Origin: Kitasatospora purpeofusca | Lineage (GTDB): Bacteria > Actinomycetota > Actinomycetes > Streptomycetales > Streptomycetaceae | Direction of reading: 5' to 3' | DNA length: 64,000 bases | NCBI RefSeq assembly: GCF_000718025.1 | Contig: NZ_JODS01000023.1 | Location: 55,356-119,355 of the forward strand | Shown here: piece after piece, positions 25,501-32,845 of the stretch | Numbering within the stretch: the stretch's first letter is position 1 | Layout of the letters: every line of letters begins with the position of its first letter | Notes under the pieces: generated by a model | The model's database searches: none | Told to the model about the DNA's origin: nothing | The model's input: the letters and a program-made list of their open reading frames with translations, nothing else | Made by a program: the position numbers and the translations under genes

Positions 25501-25516
25501 CGTCAAGAGCCCCCAT
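19550..25516 (-). CDS. TIR - degenerate metallophosphatase - NACHT - pentapeptide - WD40 protein
   Basis: 1988 residues. Residues 13-145 are a TIR domain (DFFISYSPADERWAAWIAW) with the putative NADase glutamate Glu86 in SRYGRMEWQAAL. A Gly-Thr repeat linker (166-186) leads to a calcineurin-type phosphatase fold (226-465) lacking most metal ligands. About 580-720 is an unassigned mixed region. The NACHT ATPase has Walker A GDFGRGKT (756-763) and Walker B VVLLFDGFDEL (826-836). Pentapeptide repeats (A[DN]LRGA type) span 1145-1230. About 15 WD40 blades fill 1285-1940, enough for two propellers. This is STAND logic: WD40/pentapeptide sensor, NACHT switch, TIR effector. Bacterial TIR-STAND proteins are often anti-phage NAD-depleting systems; that role is inferred. 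No partner gene is obvious. ATG 25516 is probably leaderless. Confidence 0.9.
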   Translation of the reverse strand: MGALDAIPGGPGPIDFFISYSPADERWAAWIAWTLEEAGYRAFLQAWDFVPGTNFVDFMDRGITESAAVIALLSRNYERSRYGRMEWQAALRADPDDPERRLVTVRIEDIPVDGLLATLTYIDLVGVTEPDRARGLLLTRVAQAMDGRARPELSPGYPGNGNGPAAGTGTGTGTGTGSGSGTGTGTAQDLVPAPRPGSDTGRAGRRRPSARPEYPQAAGRAAGREEVSVLHLAGPAFGRGADPVDLQSALWGDLVELADAGAPAPELVVVTGDLTATGSPRECEQALTFLTGIRSLLGLEPHRVAVLPGGLDVSQAASRAYFATCEADELRPAAPYWPKWRHYSRLFQEFYQGLDVVFDSAQPWTLFPVPELGTVVAGLNSSMAWTHRPEDRYGWLGPEQAAWFAQALRPYENDGWLRIGAVRHPVAAGQAGPGPAGGVGPLRDADRFTRLTAPRLHLLLHGPATDAATDSGGPGRGPAARPLPPHLLTTTAGELPVLGATAPGAHQLLRLTRDGLTRWPASAPGSPTPGATAGPTTPHRLTVAWRRAERAFPVPAPTPRSGPPQLEESRAPADTDHETRALASPQEALLARVAEVCRTRHPGAQIRPVAGTTTQLFVTWAESGLVRQQRVAACVGTPTEQEVEQFVDAVHGDGAGLDAELVHDGPPPSRDLRDRARRRGVRLRSFLEFQGLLDLRGYVGAQTERLSTDSQYHPDLYLAQRYRDAERPDADEREGLVDELLRLLDSDHGRFVLLLGDFGRGKTFALRELARRLPAELPHLAPLFIELSALDKAHSLDGLVAAHLTEHGIDTLDLRAFRYMLRQGRVVLLFDGFDELVNRVSYERAADHLQVLLDAAVDNAKIVVTSRTQHFSSHEQVLTALGERVGLLPQRRLIAVQDFTPHQIRGYLGNRYGDEETASRRMRLLEAVPDLLALCRNPRLLSFVADLDHDRLRAVAGAGRALSAAGLYEEVFTSWLRFEERRGHGGPGAAPGLGLDQLWQAVTLLALRLWESGRSSIPLDEIVDIANVLNGLAENRMPTPQVAHAVGSGSLLVRSDEGMFHFIHGSVGEWLVARAAAEALARADTTLLARGPLSRLAVEFLCDLADHQACQQWARSVLDAPETATEAARLNAVKVLDRLRVPAHTDLRGATLAGEDLSHRDLSGVDLFGADLRGARLLGANLSGADLRGARLAGARLDSADLTGADLRFADLRGARLVRTDLRGARLRGSHWQRSALISAVTDEEVLAAPELRAAAIAPGLPVEAGFSPSEVGVPYGFDVRSTRLPEPVAFSRDGHLLAVGSEDGSVLICDAVTGIALRTLKDHIGRVYSVKFADDVLATGSADGTVRLWDPVSGECRHRLDVHPGGVWPLSLARDGRLVATGDLNGVVTLWDTVTGEPRHRLPGHAAPVYTAVFSPDGALLVTGDQRGGGRLWSTANGRRLAELPGHRGTLYRSAFSPDGTLVATADGGPDDGTGGTVRIWEVASRRLRHSMPGHAGRIYTLAFHPEGDLLASGDTEGQIRLWNPLDGTAVGRPEDSTGKIYQVTFDEAGTRFAASDSDGGVRVWRVGPADGTGGAREVTPLRRQPPEHRGSVWACRFRPGSGRGGAESDPLLVTGANDGRVRLWDPSSGRSRQLLRGHGRRIGSLTFSGDGTLLAAGGNDGRVRLWEPSTGRRLRELSGRSSRLVSAVFSPEEAVLATATNDGDLCLWNARTGEYLREMDVETEHVWAEAFSADGVLVATANDDDTVRIWYRRTGAHLNTLREHRGRVRSIAFSPDGRQLLTGCDDSRVRISDIDAGRVVAELDGHTDRVYAVSPAADSTWLASASWDGTAVIWVDRAVRHRLTGHVGRLWTAAAHPSRPLLATAGDDRVVRLWDPLAGTEVAGLRGHTGRILAVTFSPDGSLLASGGEDGTIRLWRIPAEGRPTALATLLGTPDGWAALLPSGAYKCEGDVAGEFWHAVGMCRFEPGELDSHLPGVHRLPPEALL
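24957..25022. repeat. Hexanucleotide-like repeat coding the Gly-Thr linker
   Basis: Runs of GTGCCG, GTGCCT and GTGCCC units (plus strand) encode alternating Gly-Thr/Gly-Ser in the linker between the TIR and phosphatase-like domains. Such a tract can vary in length by slippage. Confidence 0.6.
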
Positions 25517-25522
25517 GGGAGG

Positions 25523-25550
25523 AGCTTATGACCGATCGGGAGGGGCTCAA
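25523..25550 (-). promoter_or_regulatory. Promoter of the TIR-NACHT-WD40 gene, leaderless
   Basis: On the minus strand TTGAGC (25545-25550) and TAAGCT (25523-25528) are 16 nt apart, and only 6 nt separate the -10 from ATG 25516, so transcription should start at or next to the A of the start codon. Confidence 0.6.
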
Positions 25551-25676
25551 CCCTGTTTCACCGCAATGGATTCGGGTGGTTTTTCGGTCGCTCGGCACGA
25601 ACACCCGGTCGAGCGGTGGCCGGATGTTCGCACGGCGGCCTCGCCCCGAAACCCCTCGTGTGCGACCCTGACGTCC

Positions 25677-26879
25677 GTGTTCGCATACCGGCCCGCCGTC
25701 AAACGGCTTCATCCCCTGGACCTGCTGGCGGCGGGGCTGCTCGCCTGCGGCCTGCTGTTCCTCGCCACCGGGCTCCTCCCGACGGACGCCGCCGGGTCGG
25801 CCTTCCAACGGATCGTGCCGCTGCTGGCCTTCCTGGGCTCGGTGATCGTGCTCGCCGAGCTGACCAGCGCGGCCGAGGTGTTCGACGTGGTCGCGGCCTG
25901 GGTGGCACGGGCCGGGCGGGGCAGCTATCCCGCGCTGTTCCTGCTCTGCGTCGGCTTCGCCGCGCTGACCACCACCGTGCTCAACCTCGACACCACCGCC
26001 GTGCTGCTGACCCCCGTCATGCTGGCCCTCGCCACCCGGGTCGGCATCGCCCCGCTGCCGCTGGCCATGACCACGGTCTGGCTGGCCAACACGGCGAGCC
26101 TGCTGCTGCCGGTCTCCAACCTCACCAACCTGCTGGCCGCCGACCGGGTCGCGCTCTCCCCGGCCGGCCTGGCCCGCGCCATGTGGGCGCCGCAGCTGGC
26201 CGCGCTGCTGGCCACCATGGCCTGCCTGTGGGCCTTCTACTGGCGGCGCGGACGGCGCGGCGCGGACGACTACCGGCCGCCGGCCGCCCACCGGCCCGGG
26301 GACCGGGTGCTGTTCCGGATCTGCGCGCTGGCCTGCATCGGCTTCCTGGTGGCCAGCCTGGCGGCGGTCGTCCCGCTCTGGGTGGCCTCGGGCGCGGCGG
26401 CCGCCGTCGTGGTCGCGGCCTTCGCGCTGCGACGGCCGGAGGCGCTGCGGGCCTCGTTGGTCCCGTGGCGGCTGCTGGTGATGGTGCCCGGCATGTTCCT
26501 GGTGGTGCAGACGGTGGACGCGCACGGGCTGCACCGGCTGCTCGCCGACGCGATCGGCACCGACGGCGGCACCCTCGGCCTGTTCCGGGCCTCGGCGGTC
26601 GGCGCGGGCCTGTCCAACCTGCTGAACAACCTGCCCGTCTACCTGGCCGGGGAGGCCGCGGTCCCGGCGGGCAACCACACCCAGCTGCTGGCGCTGCTGA
26701 TCGGCACCAACGTCGGCCCGCTGGTGGCCCCCTGGGCCTCGCTGGCCACCCTGCTCTGGTACGAGCGCTGCCGCTCGGCCGGCCTGCGGGTGCCGCTGCG
26801 CGGGGTGGCCGGGGCGAGCGCGGTGCTGGCGGTCGGCGGCGTCGCCCTGGCGACGGCGGCGCTGGCGCTGACGGCCTGA
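25677..26879 (+). CDS. SLC13/ArsB-type membrane permease
   Basis: 400 residues with about 10-11 hydrophobic helices (LDLLAAGLLACGLLFLATGLL, FQRIVPLLAFLGSVIVLAEL, and so on). The duplicated signature, ALTTTVLNLDTTAVLLTPV in the first half and GLSNLLNNLPVYLAG in the second, is the pore hairpin pair of the ion-transporter superfamily (SLC13, ArsB, NhaD). The substrate may be a dicarboxylate, sulfate, arsenite or Na+; no ars genes are near. The GTG 25677 start gives a natural cytoplasmic N terminus; a GACCCT box ends 7 nt upstream. It is divergent from the TIR gene with about 160 bp between them. Confidence 0.8.
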   Translation: MFAYRPAVKRLHPLDLLAAGLLACGLLFLATGLLPTDAAGSAFQRIVPLLAFLGSVIVLAELTSAAEVFDVVAAWVARAGRGSYPALFLLCVGFAALTTTVLNLDTTAVLLTPVMLALATRVGIAPLPLAMTTVWLANTASLLLPVSNLTNLLAADRVALSPAGLARAMWAPQLAALLATMACLWAFYWRRGRRGADDYRPPAAHRPGDRVLFRICALACIGFLVASLAAVVPLWVASGAAAAVVVAAFALRRPEALRASLVPWRLLVMVPGMFLVVQTVDAHGLHRLLADAIGTDGGTLGLFRASAVGAGLSNLLNNLPVYLAGEAAVPAGNHTQLLALLIGTNVGPLVAPWASLATLLWYERCRSAGLRVPLRGVAGASAVLAVGGVALATAALALTA

Positions 26880-26898
26880 GAGCTGCTCCGCCGAGGTG

Positions 26899-27750
26899 TC
26901 AGCCGGCCCCGGCCCCGGCGACCAGGTCGAGCAGGTAGGGCAGCAGCTCCGGACGCCCCGCGACATAGCTGCGGGCCGTCTCCGGCTGCCCGGTCCGGGG
27001 GCTGAACGGTCCACCGTCCAGCCCCCGGACCTGCACCCCCGCCTCGGTGGCCAGCAGACAGCCGGCCGGCAGGTCGATCTCCTCCGCCCGGTAGCCGACG
27101 AAGCCGTCGATCAGCCCGCCGGCCAGCAGGGCCCAGGTCAGCAGCGGCGCCCAGAGCTGCAGCACCCGGCGGGCACCGCCCTCCAACCCGTCCTTGAGCG
27201 CCCGCGCCACCGGGTCGCCGCCCACCCTGTGCCCCTGCGTCCACCCGAGCACGGGGCGTCCGGCGCCGGACGGCCGCGCCGGCAGCCGCAACCGCCCCCC
27301 GGGCCCGTACGCCCCCGCACCGCGCACCGCCCGCCAGGTACGGCCGGCCACCGGGTCGTGCACCACCCCGAGCACCGGCTCCCCGTCCACGCACAGCGCG
27401 ATGCCCACCACGTACGCCGGCAGGCCGACGACCACGTTGTTGCTGCCGTCCAGCGGGTCGACCAGCCAGGTGCGGCGGCTGCCGGGCGGCCCGGCCACCT
27501 CGCCGCCCTCCTCGGCCCGGATCCGGTCGGCGGGGAAGCGCCCGGCCAGCCGCCGGGTGACCAGCTCCTCGGCGAGCAGGTCGAGTTCGGTGACCACGTC
27601 GCCGTCCGTGCCCTTGCTGTCCACCCGGAAGGCGTCCAGGAAGCGCGACCTCAGCAGTGCGCCCGCCGCCTCGGCGGCCTCCACCGCCACCCGGCACTCC
27701 TCCGCGAACCCGCCCGCCCCGTCACCCGGGGCCGCCGACGTACCGTCCAC
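26899..27750 (-). CDS. Inositol monophosphatase family protein
   Basis: 283 residues. Metal-site motifs of the family are present in order: GDVVTELD near residue 45, EEGGE near 80, WLVDPLDGSNNVVVGLP near 95 (the DPxDGT/S signature) and a late EIDLPAGCLLATEAG (near 235), the WDxAAG-like element. Mg2+-dependent hydrolysis of a sugar, inositol or nucleotide phosphate is predicted. The second part of the motif is altered (SNN instead of TxN), so the substrate is uncertain. GTG 27750 has AGGAGG just upstream and overlaps the end of the preceding gene by 29 bp, so the two form an operon. Confidence 0.85.
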   Translation of the reverse strand: MDGTSAAPGDGAGGFAEECRVAVEAAEAAGALLRSRFLDAFRVDSKGTDGDVVTELDLLAEELVTRRLAGRFPADRIRAEEGGEVAGPPGSRRTWLVDPLDGSNNVVVGLPAYVVGIALCVDGEPVLGVVHDPVAGRTWRAVRGAGAYGPGGRLRLPARPSGAGRPVLGWTQGHRVGGDPVARALKDGLEGGARRVLQLWAPLLTWALLAGGLIDGFVGYRAEEIDLPAGCLLATEAGVQVRGLDGGPFSPRTGQPETARSYVAGRPELLPYLLDLVAGAGAG

Positions 27751-28393
27751 CGATCCTCCTGGCGACCTCCCCCGCGATCCGGGCCGTCCGGTCCGCGTCG
27801 CACAACCGCCGCACCACCCGCCGGGCGCCCCCGTCCACCGGCCCCAGCACCACGTCCACCGGCCCCGGCACGGTGCGGCCCAGCACCACGGTGGCGGCGG
27901 CCCGGCCGTCCGGCAGCGCCGTGACATGGAACTCCCCCGCCGCCAGCGTGTACGTCTCGCCCCGCCCGCTGACCTCCTCGCCCAAGGGCTCCCAGCGGAC
28001 CAACCGCGCCGTGGGCCGGACCTCGTCCACCCCGGCGGCCGCGTCGCTGTACACCTCGAAGGCCCGGTGGCTCGGCCGCACGGCCTCGTCGTACACACCG
28101 ACCCGCAGATTGCCGACCCGCCCGTACAGCACGCTGCTCTTCAGCTCCCAGCTGTGACAGTGGATCTCGCGCCGCCCGGCAGCCCTGACCGGGTCGAACA
28201 CGTGCACACACACCCCGAGCGCGCCCTCGCGCAGCACCGGCAGACAGTAGAACCCCAGCGGATGGTCCACCGCCCGCAGCACCCGTCTGCCGTCCGCCAC
28301 CTCCGCCAGCAGCCCGCCCACCAGACCGTCCAGCCCCGGCCCGGCGGCAGTGCGCCCGGCGGCCCGGTCGAGCGTCGTGAAGAGTTCGTTCAT
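27722..28393 (-). CDS. Conserved protein of unknown function, possible cupin fold
   Basis: 223 residues. I do not recognise the family with confidence. It contains LREGALGVCVHVFDP, EIHCHSWELKSSVLYG, YTLAAGEFHVTALPDG and TVVLGR, a spacing of His/Glu and beta strands that recalls small-molecule-binding cupins such as cysteine-dioxygenase-like proteins. ATG 28393 is preceded by GGGGGAG. It is the first gene of a two-gene operon with the inositol-monophosphatase-like gene, which suggests that they act on the same metabolite. Confidence 0.6.
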   Translation of the reverse strand: MNELFTTLDRAAGRTAAGPGLDGLVGGLLAEVADGRRVLRAVDHPLGFYCLPVLREGALGVCVHVFDPVRAAGRREIHCHSWELKSSVLYGRVGNLRVGVYDEAVRPSHRAFEVYSDAAAGVDEVRPTARLVRWEPLGEEVSGRGETYTLAAGEFHVTALPDGRAAATVVLGRTVPGPVDVVLGPVDGGARRVVRRLCDADRTARIAGEVARRIGGRYVGGPG

Positions 28394-28501
28394 CGCTCCC
28401 CCAGTGTCCCCCGTCAACATGCTAGGCCCGGGGACGAGTTGGCGGCCATACACCGGACGGGCCGGTCCCGGCGGACGGGAGCGCGAGCGGCGCACGAACG
28501 G

Positions 28502-28538
28502 CCCGGGCCCGCGACGCGTGGTGCGTCGCGGGCCCGGG
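28502..28538 (-). terminator. Terminator of the secreted lectin-like gene
   Basis: CCCGGGCCCGCGACGC pairs perfectly with GCGTCGCGGGCCCGGG around a 5-nt loop (GTGGT), a 16-bp stem about 20 nt after the stop at 28559. Confidence 0.85.
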
Positions 28539-28558
28539 GGTGTGTATCGGCGTTACGG

Positions 28559-31267
28559 TCAGGCGGTGTTGGGGGACAGCGTCCAGCGCTGGTTGGCGTT
28601 GCCGTAGCAACCCCAGATGCCCACGGCCGTGCCGTTGGCGCCGTTCCAGCCCGGCAGCTCCAGGCAGGAGTCCGAGGCGGGGTTGTAGATCGAGCCGTCC
28701 TCGCGGAACGTCCAGACCTGGCCGGTGGCGGCCTGGCAGTCCGTGATCACGACCGGCGCGCCCCAGTCGGTCCGGTTGTCCTCGACGCCGACGCAGCGGC
28801 CGCCGGTGCGCAGGGTGCCGTCGGAGGCGAACCAGAAGTCCTGGCTGGCGCCGTTCCAGCAGTCGTACAGGCGCAGCGCGCTGTTGTTCGACGCACCGTA
28901 GTTGTCGAGGCAGCGGCCCTGGGCGTGGATGGAACCGATGTTGTAACCGGCCGGCTGGGCCGAGAGCGCCCGCGGCTCACCGAAGCGCGGCAGGTCCCCC
29001 TCCGGGGCGATGCCCGGGTAGCGCACCTTGCGGCCGTCGGCGAAGGCGACCACGAGGTCGGCGTGGCCGTCCGCGTCGAGGTCACCGGGCGAGTCCACGA
29101 GCGGGGCGACACCGGCGGCGAGCCCGAGCGGGAGCACGGCGCGAGTGGCGGGCACCGTCCACCGGTCGCTCGCCGCGTCCTGGCAGTCGCCGATCACCAG
29201 GTGGGTGCCCGGCCCGGCGGTGCCGGGCGCGTCGAGGCACTTGCCCGCGTTCGGGTTCATCAGCGTGCCCGGGTGGGGACCGGCGACCCACTTCTGGGCC
29301 GGGCTGTTGTTGCAGTCCCACAGGTTGACGGGCGAACCGCTCTCGGTCAGCGCGTCGGTGACGTCCAGGCACTTGCCGAGGACGTGCGCCGAACCGTCGG
29401 TGCCCAGGGTGAACGCCTGGCTGGAGGCCGCGCCCTGGTCCGAGCAGGCACTCAGCACGGCGGCGGTGCCGTTGCCGGTCCGGCCGTGGTCGATGTCGGC
29501 GCACAGGCTCGCGCCGCCGTCGCCCTGGAGCGCGGACAGCAGGGGCTTGTGGGCGGGCAGCGGCAGCGGCGCGGAGCCGTCCAGGGGCCAGCCATTGGGG
29601 TCCAGCGGCAGCACCAGACTGGAGACAGCCCCGGTCACGGTGTCACGCACCCAGAGCGTCGGAATCCCGCTGATGTCACCCGGGTACATGAGGGTGAAGC
29701 CGCTCCAGTCGTCGCCCGGGGCACCGAGCTCGACACCGGCATTGAGGCAGTTGTTGGAACCGCTGCGGGTGTTGCTGTAGTACCGCAGGTGGCCCTGCTC
29801 GACCGTGACCAGCCCGGCCCCGCCGGTGCCCCGCTGCACGGCGGCCATCCGGGTGATGTGGTTCCAGGTGCCGTCGATGCCGTTGTCGCAGAGGGTTCTG
29901 TCTCCCACCGGACCGACGGTGCGGGTGAAGCGCCCGAACACCGGGTTCGGCGTCGCGTTGCCGTCGTTGGCGTAGAGGAAGAGCTGCTTGGTGCCCTTGT
30001 GGTAGGCGAAGAGCGAGTCGCCCTGCCCGACGACGGCCCCTCGGTGGGCCAGCAGGTAGTTGTTCCAGTCGTCGTGCAGGGGGCTGCTCGCGGCCGGGGA
30101 CACCGTCTCCGGCTCGGACGCGGCACCGCTGCCGCCGCGGAACAGCGCCAGCGAGCCGTCGGCGGTCGGAGCCAGGAAGTCGGGTACGCCGTCGACGTCG
30201 ACGTCGCCGGCCACGTCCGGGCGGTCCAGCTTCGCCGGCGCGTAGAAGTTGTAGATTGCCGTCCGCGGATCGGAGTTGCCGGCCCCGTCGACAGCGCTGA
30301 CCGTCAACTGGTGCGAGCCCCAATTGCCGGCTCCGACGCTGATCGGGACATCGGCGAACGCGGTGCCGTCCGCCGCCAGGGAGGCCGGGACGGTGCCGGT
30401 GACGCCGGACCAACTGCCATCGAGGGTGTACTGGAACTCGCGGACGCCGCTGGCGAGGCAGCCGTCGGCGCAGCCGGTAGGCACCGGGTCCTTGCTGGTG
30501 ACCCGGACGGTGATGCCGGGATCACCGGCGTGGCCGGTGGGCTTGGCGCCACTGCCCTGCGGCGGGAACACCGAGGAAGGCGCGATGGACGCCAGGGTGG
30601 GCGCGGAGAGGTCGACCTTGAAGGCGCAGTCCGCCGTCACGGGGCTGTTCACGCCGCCGCCGGTCGTCCAGGCGTTCCAGCCGTACTGGTGACCGTCCGC
30701 GAGGACGCGGCCGACGGTGGCCTGTCCCCAGCCTCCGGTGCCGACGACGCTCTGGCTGGTCCGCGTGACACCACCGGTGTCACCGGACTCGCCGGCCGTG
30801 GTGTCCCACACCCGGAAGCCGACGGTGACGGTCCCGACGCCGGGCTGCGCAGCGCCGCTCCAGGCGTTCAGGCGGACGTCGGACGTGCCGTCCGACAGGG
30901 GAACGGTCTTGCCGATCCACCCGGGCGCGCCGGCTCCGCAGCCGTCGCCGCCCTGGCCCACGGGCTGTGGCTTGACGGACAGCTTGCTGGGGGTGGACGG
31001 TGCGGGACCGTCCGCGGCCTGGGCCGGGGTCGGAGCCTGGGCCTGGGCCTGCTCGGCCGGCGGTGCCGCATCCTGGGCCGTCGGGACACTGGTCGGGGCT
31101 CCAGTCGGGGCCTCGGTCGGGACGCCGGTCGGGACGCCGGTCGGGGTCGCGCCGGGATCCGCGAACGCGGCTCCGGGGGCTGCCAGCACGAGGCCGATCG
31201 CGAGCAGCGGCGCCAGGTGCCTCGCCGACCGGCCGCGCGGCGGCGCGGATGAACGGGTTTCTCGCAT
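28559..31267 (-). CDS. Large secreted protein with VCBS-like and ricin B-type lectin domains
   Basis: 902 residues. Signal peptide: RR-containing start, LAPLLAIGLVLAAPG core, cleavage after AFA. A linker of PTGVPT/PTEAPT-type repeats follows, then Ig/bacterial beta-sandwich domains (about 110-330, with NSPVTADCAFKVDLSAPT), then a VCBS/FG-GAP-like segment (DVDVDGVPDFLAPTADGSLALF and a later DLDADGHADLVVAFADG). Two ricin-type beta-trefoil regions flank the second segment, with QxW-type motifs QKWV, DRWT, QVWT and QRWT. I see no catalytic domain, so it is probably a carbohydrate-binding cell-surface or extracellular protein. It is monocistronic with its own strong terminator. Confidence 0.85.
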   Translation of the reverse strand: MRETRSSAPPRGRSARHLAPLLAIGLVLAAPGAAFADPGATPTGVPTGVPTEAPTGAPTSVPTAQDAAPPAEQAQAQAPTPAQAADGPAPSTPSKLSVKPQPVGQGGDGCGAGAPGWIGKTVPLSDGTSDVRLNAWSGAAQPGVGTVTVGFRVWDTTAGESGDTGGVTRTSQSVVGTGGWGQATVGRVLADGHQYGWNAWTTGGGVNSPVTADCAFKVDLSAPTLASIAPSSVFPPQGSGAKPTGHAGDPGITVRVTSKDPVPTGCADGCLASGVREFQYTLDGSWSGVTGTVPASLAADGTAFADVPISVGAGNWGSHQLTVSAVDGAGNSDPRTAIYNFYAPAKLDRPDVAGDVDVDGVPDFLAPTADGSLALFRGGSGAASEPETVSPAASSPLHDDWNNYLLAHRGAVVGQGDSLFAYHKGTKQLFLYANDGNATPNPVFGRFTRTVGPVGDRTLCDNGIDGTWNHITRMAAVQRGTGGAGLVTVEQGHLRYYSNTRSGSNNCLNAGVELGAPGDDWSGFTLMYPGDISGIPTLWVRDTVTGAVSSLVLPLDPNGWPLDGSAPLPLPAHKPLLSALQGDGGASLCADIDHGRTGNGTAAVLSACSDQGAASSQAFTLGTDGSAHVLGKCLDVTDALTESGSPVNLWDCNNSPAQKWVAGPHPGTLMNPNAGKCLDAPGTAGPGTHLVIGDCQDAASDRWTVPATRAVLPLGLAAGVAPLVDSPGDLDADGHADLVVAFADGRKVRYPGIAPEGDLPRFGEPRALSAQPAGYNIGSIHAQGRCLDNYGASNNSALRLYDCWNGASQDFWFASDGTLRTGGRCVGVEDNRTDWGAPVVITDCQAATGQVWTFREDGSIYNPASDSCLELPGWNGANGTAVGIWGCYGNANQRWTLSPNTA

Positions 31268-31585
31268 GAGGTGTCAGTTCGCCTTCGCAGCAGGGACCCC
31301 TCGGTCGCGGTCGATCGTCGGCTGTCTGCCGCAATTGACGCGAACGAGAGGATTTGTCCGAGTGTGGTGCGTGTTCCGACCGCGCGTCAGGTGACGTGCT
31401 CGCGCCTCGGCGATCGGTGCGCGGTCGAACGTTAGTGCGTGGCGATCCTGGCTGGCAATCCCGTTTCCGCGCGCGCCGGACGTGTCCCGTTCTGTACATC
31501 GGCGCAGGTCACGGGAGGGCCGGAGACCGAAGCGCCCGCCCCCGAACAACGGGGGCGGGCACCGGGTCGAAGGGACGACGAGGGG
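31268..31585. other. Intergenic stretch upstream of the lectin-like gene
   Basis: 318 bp without a plausible gene. It holds the promoter region of the lectin-like gene (no clear consensus pair seen) and, at its right end, the terminator of the dehydrogenase gene. Confidence 0.5.
31534..31560 (-). terminator. Terminator of the alcohol dehydrogenase gene
   Basis: GCCCGCCCCCG and CGGGGGCGGGC form an 11-bp perfect stem with loop AACAA, 25 nt after the stop at 31586. Confidence 0.8.
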
Positions 31586-32599
31586 TCAGCGCAGGTCGAA
31601 GACCAGGCGGGCGGGGGTGCGGCCGGAGAGGACCTCGTCGAAGCAGGTGTTGACGTCGGCGAGGCGGCGGGTCTCGCGGATGACGCGGGTGCGGCCGAGG
31701 GCGTGGAGGCGGAAGACCTCGGCGAGGTCCTGGCGGGTGCCGACGATGGAGCCGATCACCCGGGTGCCGTTCAGGACGGTGTCGAAGACCGGGAGTTCGA
31801 GCCTGCCCTCGGCGGGCAGGGCGACCAGGACGAGGGTGCCGCCGCGGCGCAGCGAGGCGTAGGCGGCCTGGAAGGAGGCGTTGCTGACGGCGAGTGCGAT
31901 CGCGGCGTGGGCACCGCCGAGCTTCTGGACCTCGGCGGCGACGTCCTGGACCCGGGCGTCGAGGACGTGGTCCGCGCCGAGTTCGCGGGCGAGGGCGAGC
32001 TTGTCGTCGGTGACGTCGACGGCGACGGTCTCGGCGCCGGCCAGGCGGGCGTACTGGAGGGCGAGGTGGCCGAGGCCGCCGATGCCCGAGACCAGGACGC
32101 GGGTGCCGGGGCCCGCGCCGGAGACCTTGAGCGCCTTGTAGGTGGTGACACCGGCGCAGGACAGCGGGGCTGCGTCCAGCGGGTCGAGGCCGTCGGGGAC
32201 GGGGACGACGTAGTCGCCGTGGGCGAGGGCCTGCTCGGCGTAGGCGCCGTCGACGGAGTAGCCGCTGTTGTGCTGCCGGGTGCAGAGGGTCTCCCAGCCG
32301 GAGACGCAGTGGTCGCAGCGGCCGCAGGCATCGGCCAGCCACGGGATCGCCACCCGCTCCCCCACCGTGACGTGCCGGACCTCGGCGCCCGCCGCCTCGA
32401 CGATGCCGACGCCCTCGTGTCCGGGCACGAACGGCGGGGTCGGCCGGACCGGCCAGTCGCCGTGCGCGGCGTGGATGTCGGTGTGGCAAAGACCGGAGGC
32501 CTCGATCCGCACCCGCACCTGGTGCGGGCCGGGCTCGGGGACCGGGCGCTCCTCGATCACGAGCGGCTGGGTGAAGTCGTGGACGACGGCGGCCTTCAT
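31586..32599 (-). CDS. adhP: Zinc-dependent alcohol dehydrogenase (AdhP-like)
   Basis: 337 residues of the MDR superfamily. Catalytic zinc motif GLCHTDIHAAHGDW (Cys38-type ligand) with GHEGVGIVEAAG; structural zinc site with four cysteines in CGRCDHCVSGWETLC; NAD-binding motif GIGGLGHLA (GxGxxG) near residue 170. It interconverts primary alcohols and aldehydes with NAD(H). The length of about 340 matches bacterial AdhP. ATG 32599 begins MKAAVVHDF as in the family. It stands alone; no ethanol or sensor genes are adjacent. Confidence 0.92.
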   Translation of the reverse strand: MKAAVVHDFTQPLVIEERPVPEPGPHQVRVRIEASGLCHTDIHAAHGDWPVRPTPPFVPGHEGVGIVEAAGAEVRHVTVGERVAIPWLADACGRCDHCVSGWETLCTRQHNSGYSVDGAYAEQALAHGDYVVPVPDGLDPLDAAPLSCAGVTTYKALKVSGAGPGTRVLVSGIGGLGHLALQYARLAGAETVAVDVTDDKLALARELGADHVLDARVQDVAAEVQKLGGAHAAIALAVSNASFQAAYASLRRGGTLVLVALPAEGRLELPVFDTVLNGTRVIGSIVGTRQDLAEVFRLHALGRTRVIRETRRLADVNTCFDEVLSGRTPARLVFDLR

Positions 32600-32845
32600 G
32601 TTCGTACTCCTGCCCTTCGTGCCGCCGGAGCCGCTTCCCGACCCCCCGGGCCCCGGTCACCTCCATCCCACCCCCGGACCGGGCCCGCCACCAGGGCCGG
32701 ACGGGTGGAACCGGGCGGGCCGATGGTCCCGCGTGCGTGGTCCCGCGTGCGCCGGGGGCGGTGGTCGGCCGGTGGACCGGTGGACCGTGGTCGGCCGGTG
32801 GAATTCGGTCGAACCGGGTCCGGCGGTCCGAGTAGCGTCGCCCCC

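Noticed and set aside
19505..25531. A 2008-codon open frame on the plus strand opposite the TIR-NACHT-WD40 gene
   Set aside because: It is the low-complexity shadow (Gly/Val/Glu/Gln-rich) of the conserved minus-strand gene, with no domain of its own.
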